The notes beneath the pieces were generated by a model. It did no database searches and was not told where the DNA came from. It saw nothing but the letters and a program-made list of their open reading frames with translations. From Auxenochlorella pyrenoidosa (Eukaryota > Chlorophyta > Trebouxiophyceae > Chlorellales > Chlorellaceae), in contig KQ481962.1 of assembly GCA_001430745.1 (NCBI GenBank), positions 634,360-698,359 of the forward strand: a DNA stretch of 64,000 nt. Reading direction: 5' to 3'. Positions 1 through 16,357 of this stretch are shown piece by piece. The first letter of the stretch is position 1. Each line of letters starts with the position of its first letter. The translations under genes were made by a program, and so were the position numbers.

Positions 1-3954
<3,954 letters not shown>

Positions 3955-4257
3955 AGCGAAAGCCCACTGGGCTTGCGTGTGTGTCGGAATGGACGATAAC
4001 AATCTCGCGCGCAATCCTGCTACGCAATGCCGTCCTGCAGCCTCTCCACAGGCCGTGCGAAAGTGGCACCTCAGCACAGCACGAAGGCAGTCCTTGTCTT
4101 CGGAAGGGTCAGGTTGCCCGTTTACCGGTCAATACATCGTGGCCAGGACATGCAGGATTCCGGAGATGATGGGACGCTGCACCTGCCCTTGCTCAGGTGA
4201 GCCCTTTCGGCCTTCTCGGTGCCCCCAGCCTCCTGTGTCCGTCAGGGACCTGCAACG
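3955..4257. promoter_or_regulatory. Intergenic region between divergent dihydropyrimidinase and transporter genes
   Basis: These 303 bases separate the two start codons (3954 on the minus strand, 4258 on the plus strand) and must hold both 5' UTRs and promoters. No TATA box or other named element was recognised. The role is inferred from the arrangement only. Confidence 0.45.
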
Positions 4258-6991
4258 ATGGAGCGCAGTGCATGCGGATCGGGACTTCATGCGACCACAC
4301 CACCACTACGCAGGGACAGCAGCGTGGAGGGCAGCGGCGGCGGCACCGCCGCTGGCGCCACGCTCTTGGCCACAATTTTCAATATCCTCAACATATTCGT
4401 CGGGCTGGGACTGCTCACGATGCCCTATGGTGAGGTATGCCCGATTCTGGGCTGTGTCCCGCGCGAGCTATTCCTTTCAGGTGTGCACCACCCAGCGTGT
4501 GGCTGGTCAGCCTCTCCGCCGGTGCTGCCCGGCACCCGAGGTGCCGCCTGCCCAGAGACATGCCCCGCCTCCGCTGCCGCTGCCTTGCAGCGTGCATGAA
4601 GGGCGGGTGGGCGGCGCTGGCCGTCCTGCTCGTGCTGGTGCCTCTGTTTGCCACCAGTGGGCAGGTGCGACGCGGCTGCTGCCTTAGCGCGCTGCGGCTG
4701 AGTGGGGCTGCCTGCTCTCATGTGTGCAGCATATGGTCGCGCTCAGGGCATTGGGAAGCATCCTGCCTGCTCCACTGGACACACAGCATCCCACAGCGCT
4801 TGTCCTGCTTGCCCAGTGACGCGCCTGCTGCCCCTCCCCACCTGGCGCTCACATGTGGCTGCCGCCCTCCCGCCGCAGCTCATCTGCCGCGCCTTCGACC
4901 TGCTGCCTGCCACTGCGCCGCGGACGTACCCAGCGCTGGGCGCCGCGGCCGGCGGGCGACGCGGGCGCCGCGCCGTCCTGCTCTTCTGCTTCCTGGAGCT
5001 GGCTGGCGCGAGCATCGTGCTGCTCATGGTGTGCTGGCAGATGCTGGAGCTGCTGCTGCCCAGCGAGGGTGAGCTGGGAGGAGGGGAGGGGTGGTGGTCG
5101 CCTGCCGAGGATAGAGGCCGCCAGGTGGGCAAACGGTCTTCCCATTGCATTTACAATGGGGCGTTTGCTGGTTGCGCTCCCAAGCTGCCTCCCGCGCCCC
5201 CTGACACTCTGCGCTGCTCCCGCAGGCCTGGGCCCGCTGCGCCCCATGCACCTGGCTGCCGGCATCTCCACCGCCTGCCTGCTGCCGCTGCTGCTGATCG
5301 AGCTCACGCAGCTGAGCCGGCTGTCTGTGCTGGGCAGCACCTCGACGCTCCTGGTCATCGCCATGGTGCTGGCCCTGCTGGGATTGGACCCCAGCAGGCA
5401 GGCCATGCCGCAGCAGGCAAGGCGGGCTGGTTGGGCATGCAGAGTGCGGGTTGCAGGCAACAGGCACTGCTTGCGCTGCTGGGCGAGGCCAGGGCGAGTT
5501 GATGTGCAAGGGCCTGCTGCAGCAGTTCTGCTGGTCCTGCGGCGCAGTCTCCCAAAAGTGACCACAAATGCTCCCCCGAAACGCGTCTAGGCACTCCCTC
5601 CGTGCACCTTTAACGCTGCCGCTGTTGCCTGCCCGCCCTGCCTGCTGCCTGCAGCCGCCACCCGGGCGCCACACCGTCAGTGTTGGCCTGCTGCAGTCAA
5701 TCGGCATCTTTGCGCTCGGCTGCTCGGCACACACCACGCTGCCCGCGCTGCGCAGGTGGGCTGGCACTGCCATGGAGTGTGCAGGCGAGCAAGGCAGGGT
5801 CTGCCATGGAGTGCATGCAGCGCTAGCCGCGGTTGCGCCGACCCTCCCCGCCCACGCCCAACCCCCGCCCGCAGCGCGATGCACAAGCCATCGCAGTTCC
5901 CGGCGGCCCTGTCGGTCGCGTTTGCCGTCATGTGGGCATGCTACACCAGCCTGGCGGCCGCGGGATACTGGTGAGGCTGCCACGACTCAAACAAGGGACT
6001 TGCTCTCGTTGCCCCGCCCCATGCGCTGCTCGGCACGCAGCCCCCTTGAGCCTCACACAAGCGGCAGCTGTGTGACCCCCCAAACCAGCACGTGGCCCTC
6101 TGTCCACTGGTACCGCAGGTACTGGGGCGACGCCGCCTCGCCCCTGGTGACCACCGACCTGGCCACCAACAGCTACTATGTCACCCGGCGCGTGCCCATT
6201 GACCGCCTGCTTGCCGCCTTTGTGCTGGTCAACTGCCTGTCCAAGTACCCCGCGCTCAACCTCATCCTCCAGGCAAGCGGCTGGCGCCCGCATGGGTGCG
6301 CTGGCACGCAGCGTGCTAGCCAACGTGTGTGGGCGGGTGGGTGGGGTCGCGAGAAGCACGGGCCTCCGCGGCTCGACGCGGCACCCCACCCCACCCTGTC
6401 CCACCCTCGTGCATGTGCAGGACATGCTGGTATCTGTCCTGCCGCTCTCTCGCGACGCCGCCGGCGGCTTCCGCCCGCCAAAGCGGCGCGCGGTGCTTGC
6501 GCTGCGCCTGGGCCTGTTTGCGGGCTGCTCCCTGGTCGCCCTGACGGCCTACGACGCCCTGGGGTCGGTGCTCAGCCTGTTGGGAGGTGAGCGCCCAATG
6601 CTTGCATCCCGGAGGTGTGCCGGGCAGGCGCAGGCAGGAGGGCGGGTTTTGCAGTTTGCACGTGGAAGCACGGCTTCTTGGGAACTGTCAGGCATGTTTC
6701 AGCAGTCGGCCCCACGCCCACCCATCCGCCCTCCACCTACCCCCCGCAGGCCTCTGCTCCATCACATGCTCGCTCATCCTGCCCACCGCCTTCTATTCCC
6801 TGCTTGCCTGGCCGCGGCTGCGCGCCCCCGCCCGCGCCGGCCTGCTGGCAATGCTCGCCCTGGCGCTCTCTCTGGTCACGCTCATCACGGCACAGAATGT
6901 GTGCTTCATGGTGCCCGCCTGTCGGCGCTGGCAGCAAGGGGAGCAGCACGCCGCGGGCAGCATGGCGGCGCTGGCTCTGGGCTGGCCGTAG
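4258..6991 (+). CDS. Amino acid/auxin permease (AAAP) family transporter
   Basis: Multi-pass membrane protein of the AAAP family (vacuolar AVT or vesicular type), which moves amino acids coupled to protons. Nine exons join in frame: 4258-4429, 4591-4664, 4879-5068, 5226-5416, 5655-5755, 5875-5970, 6119-6272, 6421-6586 and 6750-6991, giving 461 residues, a normal length. The first helix carries the family signature at about residues 40-60 (FNILNIFVGLGLLTMPYA, followed by CMKGGWAAL). Further hydrophobic segments include LLFCFLELAGASIVLLMV, LLQSIGIFALGCSAHTTLP and a C-terminal group ending near ALGWP. Introns 4 and 7 start with GC. The first ATG of the open frame is at 4219; 4258 was chosen because only short unconserved sequence lies between them. 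Substrate and membrane cannot be told from sequence. Confidence 0.88.
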
Positions 6992-8025
6992 CCGCTGCAG
7001 GGCTGGAAGTCGCCACACATCAATGAACGATGCCACCATTCTTCTGCCCTCACTTGCCCCTGGTGCCACACTGCTGTACCTTGACCTCCCTCCATGTTTC
7101 ATGTCACACTCGTCAGTCCTACCTGACAGGCATACCGGCCTCGCACTCGGCCAGGAGCTCCTTTGGCTCAAGCCCAGTTTTCACATGTACCTGCACACCG
7201 GGGGCGCCTCTGAAACCTGCTCCTCCCTCCTACCATCACTCTGCCAGGCTACCCAGTTTCCGTAACGCTGGGCATGTGTTCAACCACCGTTCCTAGCATG
7301 CTTACTGTTGCTCAGGAAAACACAGAGCTGCTTCAATCCTCGCGCAATCAAGAAGCAGCTTGGCATCAGGCTTTGTGTGTCAGCAGGCAGCGAGAGGCTT
7401 TAAATCGGCAGCTAATCCATGCACCGACAAGCAGCGCTGAGGCGAGGCGTGCAGCTGCATGCTTGCTGCAGAACGATTGCATGCCGGCACGTGCCTCTAG
7501 GACAAAAGGAGGCCTTCCGGCCGGCATGGGTGGTTTAGCCGCTGCAGCGCACATGCACTCAGCAGAGGCTGTACTGCTTGCTCTGCGAGCTGCTCCACTG
7601 GACCTGCACAAAAGGCAGGCGCGAGGACGAGGCAATGCCTTGGCAAGGAAGGAGGGCAGCCGCTCAAACAGTGCAGCAATGGGTGGGCACGCTTGCGGGC
7701 CTTCGCATTTGGGGGCCAGGCGGCGCCTTGTGCAGCGGCAACAGCAGCAGGTACCCTAGCGGTACTACACTCACGTTGCCTGGGCTGGTGCAGGGAGAGA
7801 AGCTCAAGTACTTGATGCGGCTCAGCTGGTTGCCAGTCGTCTCATCCCTGCAGCGTGAGGGCAAGCAACGGGGCATCCTCGTGTTTATTGCTGACACCAC
7901 GCTTGATAAAGGCAGTCGGAGTGCGTGGGTTTGGGGCAAAGGGTGCAGTCCCGAGAGAGTGTGTCCACGTGCGGATGGGGGGAACCAGATAAGGAGTTCC
8001 GATGTTTCGCTGTTCCAGCCAGCGT
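6992..8025. other. Convergent 3' flanks of transporter and lipase genes
   Basis: Lies between the transporter stop (6991, plus) and the proposed lipase stop (8026, minus). It should contain both 3' UTRs. No TGTAA signal was seen near either stop. One piece at about 7778-7848 on the minus strand looks like an exon (acceptor CTGCAG, open frame DETTGNQLSRIKYLSF, donor GTGAGT) and may belong to the lipase gene. Nothing else recognisable. Confidence 0.4.
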
Positions 8026-11000
8026 TCATGCTGCATGCATGACGTCGGCGCTGTCATCTTGCACGTCTCTAAAGTTTTCAGCCCGGGCAGCCCACCAGAA
8101 GGAGGTGACGTCGCTGGGGATGTACCACAGCTCAAGCTTCATCTTGGATCCGTCCATTGTCCACTCTGCATTCCGAAATGGCAGCGGCGGACGAGTCTGC
8201 AGCGGGCATGCATCCCATATGCAGCCGCGGCCGCCAGGTGCAGGCAACAAGGGCGCGCAGTGCACGTTTCGCAGCAGGGGCCCTTGCCATCTGTGGTCGT
8301 GGTGCAGAAAGGGCAAACGCCGACGGTGGTGCTTTTGATTGTGAAGTCCAGCGTCAGGACCGGCTTGGTGCCGCCGGTGCACGCGGGCTGTGGGTTGTTC
8401 CCTGGCAGCACGCTCCCTGCACCACACCAGACAAAGGGCGTTAAGCAAAGGCGGCTTTGGCCTGAGGATAGCAGAAGCGCGGGCTGGCTTACTTAGTGGC
8501 AGGGCTGCGCTGTACATGCTGAGCATGCTCCAAACGCGCTGCTACTGACCCCCATGCAGCTGGTGCATCGTGTCGCGCTTCCAGGAGGCCAGTGCCAGCT
8601 TGCAAGGCAAAGCTTGTCAAAAACCTTTCACGCTCCTCACCCTGCGCCCCCCAGTTGCCAGGGTCAAACTCAAAAGTGAATTCATTGATGTTGCTTAGCC
8701 CGCCCAAGCTGCAAGCAGGCAAGCCAGGCGTTAGGCGGGTCGGCACATGTGGGTCGCACTGGGCAAACTGCTGCCCCAGCAGCCCGGGGTTCTGCGCACA
8801 CAGGCGGTGTGCCCGTGTGCAGCTGCATTGGTGCATGGCAAGGGGGTTGCCTGTGCACAGCAGGCACAGCGTGTCATCTGTTCCAGCGCCTGCAACTGAA
8901 CGAGCACCGCTCCGCATCTCACGCCGCTCCGCCTCTCACTTTTCAAAGCAGGGGTTTGAGCCGCACAGGTCTGACACCGTGATGGCTCCATTGGTCACGG
9001 CTGTGCTGCCGCACCTGCTGGGTGGGCAGCAGCGGGCATCTTGACATCAGCTCACACCGGCTGGCACCCCACGCAAGGGCTGAGCTGGGCAGTCTCAAGG
9101 CCCCCTGAAGCGGCCCCCTGCGCATCATCACAACTGCGGCCACATGACCTGCAGAAACCCAAGGCTGTAGCAGGCCTCACTTCCAGGATGCCTTGATGGT
9201 GCTGTCGGTGCCGGCTCCAAAGTTTGTGGCGGTGCCCAGTGTCAGCTTCCACTTCCACCAAGCGCTGCTCTCGCACAGCGAGATGCTGCATGGCGGGGCA
9301 GGGTCGGGGCCGAGCCAGTCGGTGGCTGTGAAGGCTGCCTGCCCTCCTGGTGCAAGCAAGCCTCTGCCCTGTTGTGTTGAGATGGTGGTCAGTCTGCAGC
9401 TCTTGGTGCATCCATGCAACCTGCCGCCAGGCTGACCGCGCCTGAGCCTTGGATGGCATAGGGCAGCTACGGCTGCGCAGCGCCTGCTGCTGCGCCTGCC
9501 CACCGCTCGCACCTCTTTGTTGCATCCCTGCCGGAAAAGGTGAGGGGGCTGCCAAACAGCGTGGGCTTGCAGTCGCCCCAGGTCTTGGTGATGATGGTGT
9601 CGGTGCTCCCTGTGCAGGGGCGAGGACAGGGAGAAGACTGTCAGGTAGCTGGCAGGAGGCCATGCCAGGCTGATACAGCTGGTGCGCGCGGGGCGGCTTC
9701 AACGTGTCCTGATGGGCCGACAGCCACGCACTGTCGTAGCAGTGTGGTTTGCCTTGTGGATAACCTCTAAGCCCCTGCCTCTGGCCTGCACCTGACGTGT
9801 AGGCCATTTCCAGGACTGCGCCGCCAAGGTCCCAGTCGGACGCCAGCCCCGTGCCAGACGACTTGAGGGTGAGCGTGGGCCTCGAGGTGGCCTTGCAGGC
9901 CTCCAGGCCGCTGCTGGTGGCGATGATGGCGTTGCCTGCGGGTGCAGGGAGGTGCGATCGATGAGCGGGTGTGGCTGTGGCGCTGCCCTCCTGTATGATT
10001 CCGGACTCAGCCTGGCCATGCCTGAAGGCACCAACCCTTTGATGTAAACGGGGGCCGGCACAAGCGCTGCCCCACTGGGCACATGCATGTGCACGGCCCA
10101 CGGCAGCAACTGCGACTGCACCCACCGTCGCTGGATGTCCCCTCATTATATTCGAATTTGAACATGTCACGGTCGTTCCTGTTGACAGGGCAGAGGGATT
10201 CCCAGCATTGCAGTGGTGCTTGGGGCATGTCGTGTGCAAACTTCGAGGCAGGCAGATGAGGGGTTGCAAGGCCTTCAAGGTTCCTGCCCCATCGGAGAGC
10301 ACTCACCGCTCAAAGCAGTTCACATCCGACAGCTCCCTGCACTTTACAGGACAGCAAGGAGTGCGCGGGTGTTTGGGGTGTCAGAGAGTGGGGCGGCCCG
10401 CCCCTGGTGCCAAGGAGTCGTGCAAGCTTAAGGCACAGCATGACGCCACGCAGCAAGGCACCAGCTCATGGCACAACGCGAGGTGCCAGCGCTCAGCCGC
10501 ACCCGGAGAGCACCTCGCCCAGGGACAGGCTGCAGTCCAGGAACTGCGGGCAGAGGAACAGGGTCGTGGCAGGAGGGAAACCTGTGACAGCCGTGGAGCT
10601 GGGAGAGTGGGTTGACTGCACGGCTAGCGAGGCAAGACATGCGGCGCCTGAAGCTTCACTGCTGCCTCGGTGTGTGTGCCCCGTGCTCAGAGCGCCACAG
10701 CTGGCCAACCAACTGGCCTACCTGCTGGCTGGTGGTCACTGTGGTTCCCCCGCAGGACCAGGAGGCGTAGATGTCGCTGTCGGTGCCGGCAAACAGGACG
10801 TCGGCGGTCCGGACCTGCAGCAATGGGTGCACGGTTAGCCCGCCATCACATCGCCAGATGCTGCCTCCAGCGCCTGTATCTGCTGGCAGCCTGGGCACAA
10901 GGCGCCACCGGGGAAGAGGGCTGCAGGAGGTCGGGAGACGCCGCCCTCACCGTCACTTTCCAGCCCCACCAGCCCGGCGGCTTCATGGCCATGCACTTCT

Positions 11001-14000
11001 CGTTGCCGACGTCGGCCTGCAGCCAGTGAGCAGGCATGGGTGGGCGTCCGGTGTGCGGTGCTTTGCCAGCCAAGGGGCCGCCGCCGTTGCCCGCGAGCGA
11101 GGCCTCGCCCATCGCCCTCAGCAAGCTGGTCGCAGCCGGCGTGCTTCAACCTCCGCATTGCGCTGCGCTGCCAGCTGAGCGATTTGGAGGTACAGGCAGG
11201 CAACCCCAGGCGGGCGCGGGCGCCTGCCTCCAGATAGTACGAGTGGTCGAGGAAGGCGCGCAGCGGCCAGGTGTTGATGGACGAGCCAAAGGTGCTGTCG
11301 TAGTTGTAGGGCGACACGCTGCGCCGCCCCACGCTACCGCTGTTCTGGTTGGCGGCGGCCTGCTTGTTGTTGCAGGTGCTGCAGCCACGAGTGTGTGTGT
11401 GGGGTGAGGGCGTTGCATCGGCAGCTCCACTTGCACGGCTGACTGCTGGCAACGCGCGGGGCTGTAGCCATTCCAGTACAGGCAACAGGTCGCTCTGAGC
11501 AACAGATCTGCCCCTACCTGTCGTCGTCGCTGCTGCCGCACACCACTTCCTCGTACACCCGGTTGCCATTGAGCACATAGTCCATGATGAGGATGGCTGG
11601 GCCGTGGTGCCTGCGGCAGCGGGGGTGGCGGCAAGGTAATGCAAGGCACGGGGGCTCAGAGCGCACCGCGCCTGGCCACAGCCGTCTGTGCCTGCGCTTG
11701 GAAGAGGTCCACAGTGCGGCTGGCTGTTGCACGTGCTGCGCTCTGCTGTGTGATGCTGGGTGCACGAGGGTCCAGCGAGCGCTTGGCGGCATGCCGCGGA
11801 CTGCCCGGGCGCTGGCAGGGGCATGCCTGTAGTTGTCGTTCTGTATCGTCTGAGTGTCAAAGCTGAGCTTGTCCATGGACAGGTCTGCAGCCACCCAACT
11901 GGCCAGCGAGCTCTTGATGGACTGCAGGTGGGGGGAAAGAAGTTGGGTGACGTGGCGCAGCACTTTCAGGTACCCTTCCAGTCCAGACCACACAGGTGAT
12001 CCGCCCAGATAGGCTGCTGGCGGCAAAGCGGCTGCGTGGCTGGCAGGACGCTGCGCTGCTTACGCAGACCTCGTGAGTCGAGCGCGGTGAGCACAGACAA
12101 CATGCACATTGCCCGACATGCTTTGATGGCACAGACTACAGGCCGCGGGCATAAACAACCCCCCACCACCCCACTCCACCCGACCACCCCCGCAACCCCC
12201 CCGCCCCGCTGGCCCCTCCCCTCCATGCAGCCAATCCCACCTGCACGTTGGCGTCCAGCCTGTTCAGCAGCGAGTTGGGGTCCACCACCTCGAGCGCGCT
12301 GGGCGGCGCGTGCGGCACCTGCGGCGGGTGGGCGCGGGTGGGGCGGGCGGCTGCTTGAGTTGCTTATTCAACAACCAGTTGCTCTGCTCTGCTCGTTGGA
12401 TGCCAACTGTCCGTGCTGGCACCTCAGCAGAGGTGGGGTGGGGTGGGGGGGCCTGCCCAGGGCTTGCCTACCAAGGGCAAGCACCCGGCTATGGCTGGTG
12501 TTTCCGGGGTGGGGAGCAGGGGCCAGGGAGGGGGGGCCTCCGGCCTGCCGCTGCCTGCCCAGCGGCAGGCGGCGCTGCTCCAGGGCCACCCAGCCCCTCA
12601 CCGGGTCGGAGTTGGCCACGATGCGGAAGCGCTCCGCAAACAAGCTCTCCACCAGGTTTGCATAGGCGGCATCGCCCACACGCGGCTGCAGCAGCGAGAT
12701 GCCGAATGGGGTGTGTTGGTGGCGGTGTGTGGAAGGGGTGGGGGGGGGGGTGAGGTTCATGTGTGTTGGGGGGCGGAGCGGGCTGGGGGGTGGGGGGTGG
12801 GGTGCGAGGCACAAGACGCAGGGCATGGGGGATGCAGGAGCAGGCACCTGGGCAGGGCAGGAGAAGCAGTTCAGGGCTCCCAGCGCACATGCAGCAGCTG
12901 CAGTGGGCAAACAAGCGTCGCGCCGCGTGCGCACCTGCCCAAACGTGTACAGCTTGATCTGGACCCTGCACTCCGGGCAGACACGACGGTGGAATCGGCA
13001 TCTGCTGGCATGCAGCAACACCCGGTGACTGCAGGTGCGCACCGCAGCAAACGCAATGCCAGCCTGTTGCAGCCATGCGGCGCCCTGCGGTCTATGCTGC
13101 TCCACCTGCTGCCATTCGGCTTCTGCACACCGCCCCAGGGGTTGCGAGCCAGCTCCCTCACCAAGGATTGGTGATGCCGACCTCTGCCGCCTTGTCGGTC
13201 GCCAAGTCCACAGCCGCCAGCACAGCCATAGCACCGCCACGTGAGTGCCCTGCACAGGAAAAAGCAGGCAAGAGACAGGAGGTGCGGATGCTGCATCACA
13301 GGGTGCACAGCAAGAGAGGGCGCTGTGGTCTGTTGGTCGTGCAGACTCCACGCTGGAGAAGTTGGGCCAGCGTGCCCTGAGAAGCAAGTCTGTTCCGGGA
13401 TTCTCTGCGATGAGCAGGCCTGCCGGCATGCATCCCTTGCTGCGCGCGTTTTGTGCATGGTGCAAGCCATCACCTGTGACGATCACGGTTGGTGTACCCC
13501 CTTTTGCAGCAAGAATGGTCTTGAGCTTGGGGATGAGGGCGGCGCGGATTCCGTTGTCGTAATACGTTGAAGAGAAGCCTGGGAGCAGCACAAAACAGAG
13601 AGGGCTTGCTCTTTGAATAGCTTGGTGTGCAGAACCAAGCAGCTTCAGATGAGACCACTACGCACGCTGCTTGTCAAACATCCGCCCGCCCAGTCAGGTG
13701 TGGCATGGCAGGGCCAGGCTTGGCACACGATGGCCTCAGGGTTCAGTGCTGCCAGCACCAACACATGGCTTGCTCAGGTACTTCAAGGGGCCGTGTGGAG
13801 GCACGCACCAGAGTGCAGGGAGTAGACCCCGCCGCGGATGGTGCGGTCCGCCCCGTACCCAATCAGGTTGTTCAGCCTGCACTTGGGAGCGAGCGCGCAT
13901 GGAGCCGGCGTGTGCGTGAGTGGGCGGCTGTCTGCCAGCAGCTCCTTTGCAGTACCTGCCTACTGCCCTGCGCATGGATGTGTGTGTCTTCATGGAGGCA

Positions 14001-15594
14001 AGGGACCAAAGCACGGCACAAGAGAAAGGGCTTTCGAGTGCCAACGTGTGCTGCGCGTCGCTAGCAAAATGAGTATGACACACCACCCCGCTTCGTTGCC
14101 GTAGGTAGATCTGAACATGACGACAATGGCGTTGAGGGTGGAGTCCTCTGCGATCTGTGCCAAACACAGAGAAGGGCGTATAAACACAGTCATTAGGACC
14201 GGGCCAGTGGGGCAGTATCTGCCCGAGTGCTGACAGCTAGCAACTGCACTGGCGCAGTGCAGCACTTGCCCAGCTCATCGTAAGCCAACGGGCTGGCGTC
14301 TGCTTCTCTGCTGCATGTGCCCTTGCTGTTGGCTCTCGCCCCCTTTACATCGGCATGCTGCTCTGCTTGTGCCGGCACTTCCTTTCCCTGCTCACGATGA
14401 AGGCGTCTGAGGCATCATCGTACTGCGCCGAAATGACCCAGCTGCACCCAGTGCAGGAGACAATGATGGGCGCCAATCAGAAGTACAGCGCCGCGGCAAA
14501 AGTGCAGCGCTGCGGCAGCTGTGCAGCAAGCGAGTGCCGAAGGAACTGCACGCTTCAGCGGCCAGGCAGACCAGCCGCCCGCGCGTCGGCCTAGCCTACC
14601 TGTCCCTCAAGCTGCTGCCAGCGAACCCGCAGTCGCGGCAGGTCCAGGAGGACACTCGAGGCCACTTGCAGCGCAGCGCGGCGGCATACTTTGTGAGGCG
14701 CACTGCGGCAGGAGGAAGGCCAGGCGGGAGCGCCGGCCTGTGGGCGGCTGCCTGTGCAGCGACGAGCAGCAGCAGCTGCCGGGAGCTATCTTCACTCACC
14801 GGAAAGGAAATGTCCAAGCAGATTGAATACGGCCGAAGTTGAGGAGCCTGACTTCAGCAATATTGAGAAGCAGGCCGTCATGAAGCAACAGCTGGCCACA
14901 CGCACTCGCTGGCTGCATGGCTCGCCTGCTGATGCCTTGGTGGATGCGCTCCAGGCTGCCACGGCAATCGGAGGCGGAGGAGGCGGCGGGGGTGGAGGGC
15001 TTGGGGGAGGTGGCGAGGGCCGTGGCGGTGGTGGTGATGGGCTTGGGGGTGGCGGCGACGGGCTGGGAGGCGGCGGGAAAGGTGATGGTGGCGGTGGCGA
15101 TGGCGACGGCGGTGGCGGGGATGGCGATGGCGGTGGGGGAGAAGGTCTGGGAGGAGGCGGGGATGGTGAAGGCGGTGGAGGCAGCGGCGGCGGCGGTGGC
15201 GAGGGCTTGGGCGGCGGTGGGGGCGAGCGCCTGGGTGGGGGCGGGTCCCTGGTGTCGTCTCCTGAGATGACGATGCTTCGCCTGCGGATCGGAGGCGGCG
15301 GCCTGGGCCGTGGCGCGCGGGGCCGCGGCCGGGGCCGGGGCGGGGGAGGGCGCCGCGCCAGGGTGCTCAGCTGCCTCCTGTCGGTGGCCACCTGCTGTGC
15401 ACCTGCCAAAGGGCAAGCATGGGTTTGCTTGCGTCAGCAAGGGTGCGCTCCAGTGTCCAGGAATGCGTCGCACAGGCTGCAAAGCTTTTACCCATGCCCT
15501 GCAAAGCCTCGCCTGCACTGTTGCCCATAAGGGAAACCAAAGCGAAGGCTGCGGCAACTGCCGTCTGCACCGCGGTGCCGCGTCGGCAGGGCAT
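8026..15594 (-). CDS. Secreted class 3 lipase with proline-rich domain and two PLAT-like repeats
   Basis: Exon 1 (15594-15492) encodes a signal-peptide-like leader (RRGTAVQTAVAAAFALVSL). Exon 2 (from 15403) encodes about 100 residues of SPPPP repeats. A class 3 lipase domain follows over many exons: KYAAALRC with paired cysteines (SSWTCRDC), IVVMFRSTYG, the VH-G-F-like SLHSGFSS, the nucleophile elbow GHSRGGA near 13230, YTFGQPRVGDAAYANL, the candidate aspartate in NSDPVPH and the candidate histidine in YRHHGPA. C-terminal to it come two PLAT/LH2-like units: WKVTVRTADVLFAGTDSDIY with FERNDRDMFKFEY and GTGLASDWDLG (about 11010-9790), then WKLTLGTATNFGAGTDSTIK with CFENLGGLSNINEFTFEF (about 9340-8640). 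Lipid-ester hydrolysis outside the cell or in the wall is inferred. Phases agree from 15594 to about 8640. The last exons are uncertain; the stop used is 8026. At least three introns use GC donors. Confidence 0.72.
14984..15245 (-). repeat. SPPPP/hydroxyproline-rich repeat inside the lipase gene
   Basis: Low-complexity coding repeat. On the minus strand it reads as repeated PSPSPPPP, PSPPPP and PRPSPPPP units, ending in a run of ten prolines before IAVAAWSAS. Such blocks are typical of extracellular-matrix and wall glycoproteins of green algae, where prolines become hydroxylated and glycosylated. The plus strand shows only the complementary Gly-rich shadow. Confidence 0.85.
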
Positions 15595-16357
15595 GGCGCC
15601 TCGAGTTTGACTGCCGCTGGGGCAGCCAGCTTAGATGCTTCCGCCCCCTTGCAACGCCTGCAGCAATAAACCACACTTTTATTATAATCCCCTTAAGCCA
15701 GATGAGTGCATGGGCCACAATGGGCAACATGCTGCTGCGCTGCTTGGGCCACTGGCCTGGCAACCAGCTGCGCACTAGCGCCGCCGACGGGGCTGCTCCC
15801 TGTGCGCAGCATCGCCCGGCCAGCCGGTCAGACGGCTATGCGACCCTGGATACATGCAGAGCGGTGTGCAGGTAGCTTACCGAGCTCTGCGAGCGAGCTG
15901 CAGAGCGAAAGCACGTGCGCTGTCCTCAGGCGCACCTAGCTGAAGGGCACTCCCAACCGATGGGGATGGCGCGCGAGAGTGCGCTATGAGCCCAGAACGA
16001 ACCCCTGCTCATGCCTCCCCCAAGCAGTACCCCGCCTCGCTGGCAGGTCCGCAGCCACTCGAACTGCAGACAGGTTCCCCCTCTGCAAGTCACTGTGAGA
16101 GAGGTCCACTGCACGTGAAGGAAAGCAGGGTTTGAGTTCCCAATCCCCCGTCCACTGGCAGAATTGGATTGCATGCGGAGCAATTTGTGCAGGCAGACAC
16201 CTGGTTTGCCCAGCGGTGCTCATGCCCCCCCCCCCCCCCGGCTTGCAGCATGTGGCCCCTCGCTTCCTGGTCTCGGCAATGAAAAGCGCAATGCGTGGTG
16301 AATTGCGCTTCTTGTTTACCTACCCCTCACAGCATGGGGCAGCTCAGACTGCTGAAA
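15595..16357. other. Spacer between lipase start and RidA stop
   Basis: About 760 bases upstream of the lipase start (15594, minus) and downstream of the RidA stop (16358, minus). It should hold the lipase promoter and the RidA 3' UTR. A short AT-rich stretch (ttttattataat, about 15676) sits some 80 bases upstream of the lipase start codon. A C-homopolymer lies near 16226-16239. No coding exon was recognised. Confidence 0.4.

Noticed and set aside
8749..8885. Sequence AGTDDTLCLLCTGN that mimics a PLAT motif
   Set aside because: It falls between two exons whose phases join cleanly (CFE-AA|C-LGGLSN), so it is probably intron. The likeness is limited to four residues.
14754..15530. Gly-rich open frame on the plus strand
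   Set aside because: It is the complement of the SPPPP repeat of the lipase gene, whose splice phases and signal peptide support the minus strand.
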